Positions 51,201 to 58,760 of a DNA stretch of 64,000 bases are shown here, piece after piece. The position numbers and the translations under genes were made by a program. Location: contig NZ_JNYD01000031.1 in NCBI RefSeq assembly GCF_000717175.1, positions 1-64,000 of the forward strand. Reading direction: 5' to 3'. Below the pieces are notes generated by a model. The model did no database searches and had not been told where the DNA came from. It worked only from the letters and a program-made list of their open reading frames with translations. The DNA is from Pseudonocardia autotrophica (GTDB taxonomy: Bacteria; Actinomycetota; Actinomycetes; Mycobacteriales; Pseudonocardiaceae). Position 1 is the first letter of the stretch; each line of letters opens with the position of its first letter.

Positions 51201-52723
51201 GGCGCAGGACGTTCCTCGGCCTCGTCCCCGTCGCGGGCCTCGTCACGGTCGCGGGCTGCGCCCCGATCCCGTCCTCGGGCCCGGCGGCGCAGGGCCCGCC
51301 GGGCGTGTTCCGGTACGCCTACGAGCTCACGCCGAGCCGGCTGGACCCGCACCGGGCGTCGATCAGCCAGGACGGGGTCACCCTGTTCCCGGCCTACGAC
51401 CGGCTGGTGCACCAGTCCCCCGTCGGCGAGCCGGAGCCGGGCCTGGCCCGGGCGTGGGCCTGGGAGGACCCGCTCGCGCTGCGCCTGGACCTGCGGCCGG
51501 GGGTGACCTTCCACGACGGGACGCCGTTCGACGCGGCCGCGGTCAAGGCCAACATCGAGCGGGCCAAGACGGTCCAGGGCTCGGCGGTGCGGACCGAGCT
51601 GGACCCGGTTGCGTCGGTCGAGGTCCGCGACGCCCTGACGGCGGTGCTGCGGTTGTCGTACCCATCGGCGTCCCTGCCCGCCGTGCTGTCCGACCGGGCC
51701 GGGGCGATGGTGAGCCCGAAGGCCCTCGCCGACGGCGTCGACCTCGACGCCGTCGCGGTCGGGGCGGGCATGTACCGGATGGTCGAGCACAACCGCGGGC
51801 AGATCACCCGCTTCGAGCGGCACCCCGGGTACTGGGATCCGGCGGCGGCCGCGGCGGAGAAGCTGGAGATCCACCACATCGCCGACGCCGCCACCCGGCT
51901 CAACGCCGTGCGCACCGGGGTCGTCGACGCGTGCCGGGTACCGCCCGCCCTGCTCGACCAGGCGAAGCAGACCGGGCTCGAGGTCAGCACCGCGGGCTCG
52001 CTGAACTTCAACTACTTCGTGCTCAACCGCGCCCGCTCCGCCTTCGGCGACCTGCGGGTGCGGCGCGCGCTCAACCACGCCCTCGACCGGGAGGCGATCC
52101 GGCAGGGCGTCTACCGCGGGCTCGCCACGGTCTCGGCGCAGCCGTTCGTCCCGGGCTACTGGGCCTACGACCCCGACCTCGGCGACGACGCCATCCGGTT
52201 CGACCCCGACCTCGCCCGCCGGCTGCTGGCCGAGGCCGGGCTCGGTGACGGGCTGCGGTTCTCGACGGTGATCCCGACCGGCTCGGACTACCAGCCGCTG
52301 GCCGAGGCGATCCAGGCCCAGCTCGCCGCCGTCGGCGTCACGATGGAGATCGCGCCGGCCGCGCCGGACACCATGGGCGACCTGATGTTCGTGCAGGAGC
52401 GGTACGACGCCATGCTCGCCTCCTGGGGCCCGCGGGCCGACCCCTCGATGACCGTCGCCACCCGGTACACCGCGAACGGCTTCGGCAACCCGGGCGGGCA
52501 GACCACGCCCCGGCTGGAGGAGCTGCACAAGCAGGCGCTCGCGACGACCGACCCGGCCGCGCGGTCCGCGGTCATGCACGACCTGGTCGACGAGGTGGTC
52601 GACCAGGTGCTGGAGATCCCCGTCGTGTTCCCCGAGGACGTCGTGGTGCAGTCGTCGCGCGTCGTCGGCCTCGTGCCGCGGCTGATGCACCGGCCGGAGT
52701 TCCGCGGGGTGACGGTCCGATGA
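51197..52723 (+). CDS. ABC transporter substrate-binding lipoprotein, family 5 (array member 2)
   Basis: 508 residues from GTG, overlapping member 1 by GTGA. The N-terminus MRRRTFLGLVPVAGLVTVAG has a twin-arginine motif (RRRTFLG), so export may use Tat, with lipobox VAGC and then APIPSSG. SBP_bac_5 signatures as in its neighbours: GVTFHDGTPFDAAAVKANIERAKTV and the C-terminal RPEFRGVTVR. Some loops are shorter than in member 1. Confidence 0.9.
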   Translation: MRRRTFLGLVPVAGLVTVAGCAPIPSSGPAAQGPPGVFRYAYELTPSRLDPHRASISQDGVTLFPAYDRLVHQSPVGEPEPGLARAWAWEDPLALRLDLRPGVTFHDGTPFDAAAVKANIERAKTVQGSAVRTELDPVASVEVRDALTAVLRLSYPSASLPAVLSDRAGAMVSPKALADGVDLDAVAVGAGMYRMVEHNRGQITRFERHPGYWDPAAAAAEKLEIHHIADAATRLNAVRTGVVDACRVPPALLDQAKQTGLEVSTAGSLNFNYFVLNRARSAFGDLRVRRALNHALDREAIRQGVYRGLATVSAQPFVPGYWAYDPDLGDDAIRFDPDLARRLLAEAGLGDGLRFSTVIPTGSDYQPLAEAIQAQLAAVGVTMEIAPAAPDTMGDLMFVQERYDAMLASWGPRADPSMTVATRYTANGFGNPGGQTTPRLEELHKQALATTDPAARSAVMHDLVDEVVDQVLEIPVVFPEDVVVQSSRVVGLVPRLMHRPEFRGVTVR

Positions 52724-54267
52724 GGACGGTCCGCGCCCTCGGCGCCGCACTGCTGCTTGTGCTGGTTGCGGCCTGCGCCCCGATCTCCCCGGCCGGCGGC
52801 GGGGCCGAGCAGGCCTCGGGGCCCGCCGACCCGACCGCGATCTTCCGGTGGGCCAACGCCGTGGGGCTCAGCCGGTTCGACCCACACCGGGCCAGCTCCA
52901 GCAACGACAACACCCACCTGTTCCTGACCTACGACCGGCTCGTCCACACGGACGCGGACGGCCGGGCCGTGCCCGGGTTGGCCACCGCCTGGGAGTTCGG
53001 CCCGGACGGGACCACCATGGACATGACCCTGCGGCAGGGCGTTACGTTCCACGACGGCACCCCGTTCGACGCGGCGGCGGTCAAGGCCAACATCGAGCGG
53101 GCCAAGACCGTGACCGGCAGCGCCGTCGCGCCCGAGCTGCGGCCGGTCCGCTCGGTCGAGGTGCTCGCGCCGGACCGGGTCCGGTTCGTGCTCACCGCGC
53201 CCACGGCGTCGCTGCCGCTGGTGCTCTCCGACCGGGCCGGGGCGATGATCAGCCCCGCCGCCTTCGACAACCCCGACCTCGACCAGAACCCGGTCGGCGC
53301 CGGCATGTTCCGGGTCACCGCCTACCAGCCCGGGGCGCGCATCGAGTACCGCGCGGCGCAGAACTACTGGGACCCCGCGGCGGTGCGGGTCGCCGGGATC
53401 GACATGCCGATCTACAGCGACTCCGTCACCCGGCTCAACGCCCTGCGCGGCGGGCAGATCGACGGGGCCGTCCTCTCGCCGGAGCAGGTCGCCGAGGCGC
53501 AGGCCGGGGGCGTCCGCGTCGAGCCGGGCCGGACCAGCAACTTCTGGTACTTCCAGCCGAACCGGACCCGCTCGGCGTTCGGCGACGTCCGGGTGCGGCG
53601 GGCGATTTGGCACGCGATCAACCGGCAGGCCCTGGTCGACGTGCTCGCCCGCGGCTACGGCGAGCTGTCCGCCCAGCCGCTGCCGGAGTGGAGTCCCGGC
53701 CACGACCCGTCGATCGGCCCCGACCCGTACCCGTACGACCCCGCGAAGGCGCGGCAGCTGCTGGCCGAGGCGGGCCTGGCGGGCGGGTTCACGTTCGAGG
53801 CGCTCGTCTCGACCAGTCCGGACGTCCAGCGGGTCGCGGAGGCCATCCAGGCCGACCTGGCGGCCGTCGGGATCACGATGACGAGCCGGGTGCTCGAGGG
53901 CGCGCAGATCACCGACGAGTTCTTCGTGCGCAAGCAGGGCGACCTCCTGCTCGGCCCGGGTGGCGGCCGCCCGGACCCCGCCCAGACGACCGGGCTGCGG
54001 TACCTGCCGGACGGCTTCAACAACCCCGGCGGCCACACCACCCCGGAGATGCAACGCCTGCAGGAGACCGTGCTGCGCACCGTCGACCCGGCCGCCCGCG
54101 CCGACGCCCTGCACGCCCAGATGCGCGAGTTCGTCGACCAGGCCTTCGAGGTGATCCTCTACTACGCGACGCCGCCGGTGGCGCTGTCGCCGCAGGTCCT
54201 GGACTTCCACCCCGGTCTCGCCGACCGGCCGGAGTTCCGCGGGGTCGCCAAGGCGGCGGCCCAGTGA
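52720..54267 (+). CDS. ABC transporter substrate-binding lipoprotein, family 5 (array member 3)
   Basis: 515 residues, start overlapping member 2 by ATGA. Sec signal MRTVRALGAALLLVLVAACA with lipobox VAAC then APISPAGG. SBP_bac_5 domain as in member 4, to which it is most similar (RFDPHRASSS, YDRLVHTDADGRAVPGLATAW, NPDLDQ.PVGAGM, PEFRGVAKAAA). Likely the product of a recent duplication. Confidence 0.9.
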   Translation: MRTVRALGAALLLVLVAACAPISPAGGGAEQASGPADPTAIFRWANAVGLSRFDPHRASSSNDNTHLFLTYDRLVHTDADGRAVPGLATAWEFGPDGTTMDMTLRQGVTFHDGTPFDAAAVKANIERAKTVTGSAVAPELRPVRSVEVLAPDRVRFVLTAPTASLPLVLSDRAGAMISPAAFDNPDLDQNPVGAGMFRVTAYQPGARIEYRAAQNYWDPAAVRVAGIDMPIYSDSVTRLNALRGGQIDGAVLSPEQVAEAQAGGVRVEPGRTSNFWYFQPNRTRSAFGDVRVRRAIWHAINRQALVDVLARGYGELSAQPLPEWSPGHDPSIGPDPYPYDPAKARQLLAEAGLAGGFTFEALVSTSPDVQRVAEAIQADLAAVGITMTSRVLEGAQITDEFFVRKQGDLLLGPGGGRPDPAQTTGLRYLPDGFNNPGGHTTPEMQRLQETVLRTVDPAARADALHAQMREFVDQAFEVILYYATPPVALSPQVLDFHPGLADRPEFRGVAKAAAQ

Positions 54268-55820
54268 CGGCACAGCTGTCGCGGCGGTCGGTGCTGGCGG
54301 GCGCCGTCGCGCTCCCGCTGCTGGCCGCCTGCGCCCCGATCGGCTCCTCGGGCGCCTCGCGGCCCGCCGCGGGCCCCGCCGATCCCGGCGCCGTGTTCCG
54401 CTACGCCAACACCATCGGCGTGAGCCGCTTCGACCCGCACCGCGCCTCGTCGAGCACGGACAACACGCTGCTGTTCCTCACCTACGACCGGCTCGTGCAC
54501 ACCGACACCGAGGGCCGGGCCGTCCCGGGGCTCGCGACGGCCTGGCGCGCCACGGACGACGGACGCACGCTCGAGCTGGACCTGCGCGAAGGCGTGCGGT
54601 TCCACGACGGCACGCCCTTCGACGCCGCCGCGGTCAAGGTCAACATCGAGCGGGCCAAGACCGTGCAGGCCTCCGCGGTCCGGGCCGAGCTCGCGAGCAT
54701 CGCCGCGGTCGAGGTCGACGGGCCGCTCCGGGTCCGGCTGCGGCTCACCGCGCCCAACGCCGCCCTGCCGTTGATCCTCTCCGACCGGGCGGGCGCCATG
54801 GTCAGCCCGGCGGCGTTCGACAACCCCGACCTCGACCAGGCCCCGGTCGGCGCGGGTATGTACCGCGTGACCGCCTACCGGCCGGGGGCGAGCGTCACCT
54901 ACCGGCCTGCGGAGGGCTACTGGGACCCCGACGCCGTACGGGTGGCCGGGATCGACATGCTGATCTACACCGACGCGGTGACCCGGCTCAACGCCCTGCG
55001 CACCGGCGAGATCGACGCCACCGTCCTGTCGCCGGACCAGGTCGCCGAGGCGCAGGGAGCGGGCATCGCCGTGGCCGCGGGCCGCACGAACAACTTCTAC
55101 TACCTGCAGCCCAACCGGGCGCGACCCTTCTTCGCGGACGTCCGGGTGCGCCGCGCCCTCTGGCACGCGGTGGACCGGCAGTCCCTCGTCGACGGGCTCG
55201 CCCGCGGCTTCGGCGTGATCGCCGCGCAGCCGGTGCCGGACTGGAGCTTCGCGCACTCGCCGGACGTCGGACCGGATCCCTACCCCTACGACCCGGCGCT
55301 GGCCCGGCGGCTGCTCGCGGAGGCCGGCTACCCGAACGGTTTCAGCTTCGAGGTCTTCGCGTCCGCGGGCAGCGACCAGGGCAGGCACGCCGAGGCGCTG
55401 CAGGACTTCTATGCCGCGGTCGGAATCGACATGCGCATCCGCATCATGGACAGCGCGCAGATCGCCGACGTCTTCTTCGTGCGCGAGGAGGGCGACGGCC
55501 TGCCGTCCGTGGGCGGCGGCCGGGCGGACCCCGCCCAGACCACCGCCCTGCGCTACACCGCGGACGGCTTCAACAACCCCGGTGGCGCGGCCCCGCCCGA
55601 GTTCGAACGGCTGCAGGCGGAGGTCGTCGCGGCGAGCGACGAGGCGACCCGGGCCGCGGCCTTCCACCGGATGATGAACGCGGTGGTCGAGCAGGCGCTC
55701 GAGGTGATCCTCTACTTCCCCACGCCCCCGATCGCGACCGGCCCGCTCGTGCTGGACTACCACCCGTTCCTCGCCGACCGGCCCGAGTTCCGCGGGGTGG
55801 CCAAGGCGGCCGCCTCCTGA
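54264..55820 (+). CDS. ABC transporter substrate-binding lipoprotein, family 5 (array member 4)
   Basis: 518 residues from GTG, overlapping member 3 by GTGA. N-terminus SRRSVLAGAVALPLLAAC has a Tat motif and a lipobox LAAC followed by APIGSSG. The domain carries RFDPHRASSSTDNTLLFLTYDRLVH and GVRFHDGTPFDAAAVKVNIERAKTV; the end is RPEFRGVAKAAAS as in member 3. A 40-bp palindrome follows the gene. Confidence 0.9.
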   Translation: MTAQLSRRSVLAGAVALPLLAACAPIGSSGASRPAAGPADPGAVFRYANTIGVSRFDPHRASSSTDNTLLFLTYDRLVHTDTEGRAVPGLATAWRATDDGRTLELDLREGVRFHDGTPFDAAAVKVNIERAKTVQASAVRAELASIAAVEVDGPLRVRLRLTAPNAALPLILSDRAGAMVSPAAFDNPDLDQAPVGAGMYRVTAYRPGASVTYRPAEGYWDPDAVRVAGIDMLIYTDAVTRLNALRTGEIDATVLSPDQVAEAQGAGIAVAAGRTNNFYYLQPNRARPFFADVRVRRALWHAVDRQSLVDGLARGFGVIAAQPVPDWSFAHSPDVGPDPYPYDPALARRLLAEAGYPNGFSFEVFASAGSDQGRHAEALQDFYAAVGIDMRIRIMDSAQIADVFFVREEGDGLPSVGGGRADPAQTTALRYTADGFNNPGGAAPPEFERLQAEVVAASDEATRAAAFHRMMNAVVEQALEVILYFPTPPIATGPLVLDYHPFLADRPEFRGVAKAAAS

Positions 55821-55825
55821 TCGTC

Positions 55826-55865
55826 GTGAGTGGCGATAGTCGCTATGGCGACTATCGCCACTCAC
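55826..55865. repeat. 40-bp dispersed palindrome, copy 4
   Basis: Perfect arms GTGAGTGGCGATAGTCGC / GCGACTATCGCCACTCAC around TATG, between the last binding-protein gene and the convergent GNAT gene. Arms are identical to copy 3; only the loop differs. Confidence 0.8.
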
Positions 55866-55869
55866 GGGG

Positions 55870-56487
55870 TCAGGTCGGGCGGGGGTCGCGCCACATGGGC
55901 CAGAGGGGTGGGCTGTCGGCGACCGAGATCGGGGTGGCGGCGACGAAGCCCTGCCGCTCGTAGAGGGCCTTGCTGCGGGCGCTCGTCGCCTCCAGGTAGG
56001 CCGGATGGCCGGCGCGGTCGGCCCGGGCGAGGACGGGCGCCATGGTCGCGCTGCCGATGCCGAGGCCCTGCCGGCCCGGCCGGACGCCGACGAACCACAG
56101 GTACTCGTGGGGCTCGTGCGGGTGGTGTTCCTCCATCACGGTCATCAGCGCGAGAAGCCGTTCGGCGTCGGCACCGGCGCGTTCCGCGAGCGCGCCCCCG
56201 AACGCCTCGCCCTCCTCGTCGGACATCGGGGCGCTGCCGTGCGGCACCCACAGGGCGGCGCCGGCGACGTCCGGTCCGGCGGCCCAGGTGTCGTCGTGCT
56301 GCGCGAGCACCTCGACGGCGAGGTCGAAGAAGAACTGCGTCCGGTCCGCCCGCTCGACCGGGTCCGGGTGGATCCAGGCGAAGACGGGATCGTCCCGGAA
56401 CGCTGCGGCGAGCGTCGCGGCCACGGCGGCGCGCTCGCCCTCCCCTGCGCGGCGGACGTGGAGGGTGTCGGGCTGGACGGTCGTCAT
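55870..56487 (-). CDS. GNAT-family N-acetyltransferase
   Basis: 205 residues from the ATG at 56487. LHVRRAGEGERAAVAATLAAAFRDDPVFAWIHPDP at the start and the acetyl-CoA site LWFVGVRPGRQGLGIGSATMAPVLARADRAGHPAYLEATSARSKALYERQGF define the fold (resembling PuaC/puromycin-type or Rv1347-like acetyltransferases). Substrate unknown. An in-frame ATG at 56532 is a weaker alternative. Confidence 0.85.
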   Translation of the reverse strand: MTTVQPDTLHVRRAGEGERAAVAATLAAAFRDDPVFAWIHPDPVERADRTQFFFDLAVEVLAQHDDTWAAGPDVAGAALWVPHGSAPMSDEEGEAFGGALAERAGADAERLLALMTVMEEHHPHEPHEYLWFVGVRPGRQGLGIGSATMAPVLARADRAGHPAYLEATSARSKALYERQGFVAATPISVADSPPLWPMWRDPRPT

Positions 56488-56542
56488 CGGGTCTCCCCCG
56501 GCTCGGTGAGTGGGTCGGCGACGACGGTCCACGCGACCGGTG

Positions 56543-56833
56543 TCAGGCCCCTGTCGGCCCGCTGTCGGTCGAGCTGTCGGCCGCGCTGTCGGCCGCGTGC
56601 CAGCCGACGCGGCGCACGCTCGTGCCGGGGCGGGCGTACTCGTGGAAGAGCACGTCGAGGTGGTCGGCGAGGGACTCCGCGGGCGCCTCCGGCGGGAGCC
56701 GCACGTCCTCGGCGGGGCGCCGGCGGCCCTCGCCCACGTAGGAGGCGACCCACCGCCCGTCCCGCCGCTCGACCTCGATCACGGCGCGGCCGTACACGTC
56801 GAACCGCAGCCGGCCGCCGTCCGGTGTATCCAT
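56543..56833 (-). CDS. Small hypothetical protein (DUF7661-like)
   Basis: 96 residues: LRFDVYGRAVIEVERRDGRW, GEGRRRPAEDVRLPPEAPAESLADHLDVLFHEYARPGTSVRR and a Ser/Asp-rich tail. The middle resembles a short conserved actinobacterial/proteobacterial family (DUF7661-like, judged by memory only). No function can be proposed. It lies between the GNAT gene and the terminator of the kinase operon. Confidence 0.55.
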   Translation of the reverse strand: MDTPDGGRLRFDVYGRAVIEVERRDGRWVASYVGEGRRRPAEDVRLPPEAPAESLADHLDVLFHEYARPGTSVRRVGWHAADSAADSSTDSGPTGA

Positions 56834-56878
56834 GTCGGGCAGTGTCGCGGGTCAAACCACCAGGCGTGGGCGGATGAC

Positions 56879-56920
56879 GAGCGGCGCTCCGCTCACCAGG
56901 TGTGAGCGAGAGCGCCGTTC
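56879..56920 (-). terminator. Hairpin after the kinase operon
   Basis: Left arm GAGCGGCGCTCCGCTCAC and right arm GTGAGCGAGAGCGCCGTTC pair with a one-nt bulge and one mismatch. On the minus strand it starts three nt after the stop codon. Same family as the hairpin at 45223. Confidence 0.75.
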
Positions 56921-56922
56921 GC

Positions 56923-57972
56923 TCACCCCAATCCGGCCGCGACCAGCGCCTCCTTCGCAGACTCGCCGAGCAGCCGGCCGGTGGCGACGCGGGCGCGGAC
57001 CTGGTCCGCGTAGCCGTCGTCGGCCATCACGCCCGCGAGGTAGCGGGCCTGCACGCCGGCGAGGATGCACGCCGAGCGCCAGCGGTTGAAGGCGATCCAG
57101 TAGGGCAGGTCGGACACGTCCCGGCCGGTGGTCCGGGCGTAGCGGTCGACCAGCTCGTCCCGCGTCGGGAAGCCGGGGACCGTGGTGGGCCCCGGGTCGG
57201 CGCCCTCGGGCAGCTCGTCGCCGGGTTCCTGCCACAGCGAGACCAGGTAGCCGAGGTCGGCCATCGGGTCGCCGAGGGTGGACAGCTCCCAGTCGAAGAC
57301 CGCCCGGACCGTCCCGTCCGGGCCGAAGGTCATGTTCCCGGGCCGGAAGTCGCCGTGCACGATGCCGCGGGTCTGCGGCGGGACGTGCGCGGCGAGCGCG
57401 GCGTGGATCTCGTCGAGCAGCGCCAGCTCGGCGCCCTCGACCCCGGAGTTGCGGATCTGCTGGTGCCAGCGTGCGAGCTGGCGCTCGGCGAACCCCTTCC
57501 GCGAGCCCTCCAGCCCGACCGCGTCGGGATCCAGGGCGTGCAGCGCCGCCAGCACCTCGACGACGTGCTCACCCGCCCGGGCGCGCGCCGCGGGCGCCAG
57601 CGACTCCGCGGCCGCGGGGTCGGCGAGGACGGTGCCCTCCACGAAGTCCATGACGTAGAACTCCGCGCCGGTGACCGCCGGATCGGCGCAGTACGCGCGC
57701 GGCGGCGCCACCGGGACCGCGGTGGGCGCCATCGCGGAGATGAACCGCCACTCCCGGCTCATGTCGTGCGCGGTGCTGAGCACGCCTCCGAGGGGTGGGC
57801 GGCGCAGCGCGTAGGCGTGTCCCGCGGCGTCGTCGATCCGGTAGGTCAGGTTGGACCGCCCGCCCGCGACCAACGTGAACCGTGCCGGGCCGGCGAACCC
57901 GTCGACCTGCCCGGCCAGCCATGCCTCGACGGCTGCCGCGTCGAGGCCGGCCATCGTCGTCGAACTCGTCAT
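56923..57972 (-). CDS. APH-fold phosphotransferase, ACAD10/LvaA-like hydroxyacyl kinase candidate
   Basis: 349 residues. The aminoglycoside-phosphotransferase fold is clear: FTLVAGGRSNLTYRI (nucleotide loop), catalytic HGDFRPGN at 206-213 and the metal-binding DWELSTLGDPMADLGY at 227-242. This wording, in particular WELSTLGDP, matches the kinase domain of ACAD10/11 and LvaA, which phosphorylate hydroxyacyl-CoAs (4-hydroxy acids, levulinate), not antibiotic kinases. Overlaps the upstream crotonase gene by 4 nt, in an operon with CoA ligase and lactonase-like genes. Confidence 0.82.
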   Translation of the reverse strand: MTSSTTMAGLDAAAVEAWLAGQVDGFAGPARFTLVAGGRSNLTYRIDDAAGHAYALRRPPLGGVLSTAHDMSREWRFISAMAPTAVPVAPPRAYCADPAVTGAEFYVMDFVEGTVLADPAAAESLAPAARARAGEHVVEVLAALHALDPDAVGLEGSRKGFAERQLARWHQQIRNSGVEGAELALLDEIHAALAAHVPPQTRGIVHGDFRPGNMTFGPDGTVRAVFDWELSTLGDPMADLGYLVSLWQEPGDELPEGADPGPTTVPGFPTRDELVDRYARTTGRDVSDLPYWIAFNRWRSACILAGVQARYLAGVMADDGYADQVRARVATGRLLGESAKEALVAAGLG

Positions 57973-58760
57973 CGCCCCACGTACCTCGGCTCCCGCTTCT
58001 CCAGGAAGGACCGCACGCCCTCGCGGTGGTCCTCGGTGGCGAACAGCTCGCCCAGCCGCGTGTTGACCCAGCGGCCCAGGTCGGACCAGTCCGGGTCGAG
58101 CGCCTCCCGCAGCCCCGCCTTCAGCGCGCCGACGGCCAGCGGCGGGTTCGCCGCGATCCGCCCGGCCAGCTCCAGCGCGGTGGGCAGCAGCTGCTCGTCG
58201 TCGACGACGCGCCCGACCAGCCCGATCCGGCCGGCCTCCTCGGCGTCGATGATCTCGCCGGTGAACAGCAGTTCCGCCGCCTTCTCCCGGCCGACGAGCT
58301 GGGCGAGCCGCGCGATGCCGGCGACGTCGCTGCACAGCCCGCGCTTGACGAACAGCTCGCCGAACTTCGCGCGCCGCGCCGCGACCCGGAAGTCCGCCAT
58401 CAGCGCCAGCTCCATGCCCCAGCCGACCGCCGCGCCGTTGACGGCGGCGATCACCGGGACGTTCGACGTGAGCAGCGCGCCGGCCGCGGGGGTCAGCCGC
58501 GGGGCGGGCCGGGGTGGGCGCTTCTCCGGGTCGCCCCCGCCCATCAGCTCGCGGACGTCGTCGCCCGAGCAGAAGGAGCGGCCCTCGCCGGTGATCACCA
58601 GGACCCGGGCGGTGGTGGTGCGGACGAGGTCCTCCAGCTCGTCGTACGTCCTGCGGCGCAGGGCGTTGTGCACCTCCGGCCGGGCGATCGTGAGCACGCC
58701 GACGTGCCCGTCCTCCTCGTACCGGATGTCGGTGAGCGCCGTCCCCGGGCTCGCGGTCAT
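57969..58760 (-). CDS. Enoyl-CoA hydratase/isomerase (crotonase) family protein
   Basis: 263 residues. LTIARPEVHNALRRRTYDEL, GEGRSFCSGDDVRELMGG and NGAAVGWGMELALMADFRVAARRAKFGELFVKRGLCSD mark the crotonase core; the second acidic residue position is Cys/Ser in this subgroup (GLCSD), so the reaction (hydration, isomerisation, thioester hydrolysis) is open. Four-nt overlaps with both neighbours tie it into the kinase-ligase operon. Confidence 0.86.
   Translation of the reverse strand: MTASPGTALTDIRYEEDGHVGVLTIARPEVHNALRRRTYDELEDLVRTTTARVLVITGEGRSFCSGDDVRELMGGGDPEKRPPRPAPRLTPAAGALLTSNVPVIAAVNGAAVGWGMELALMADFRVAARRAKFGELFVKRGLCSDVAGIARLAQLVGREKAAELLFTGEIIDAEEAGRIGLVGRVVDDEQLLPTALELAGRIAANPPLAVGALKAGLREALDPDWSDLGRWVNTRLGELFATEDHREGVRSFLEKREPRYVGR

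Noticed and set aside
45281..55865. Short proteins starting MSGDSR-SDYRHSR-like text
   Set aside because: This is the translation of the 40-bp palindromic repeat fused to neighbouring sequence, not a peptide family.
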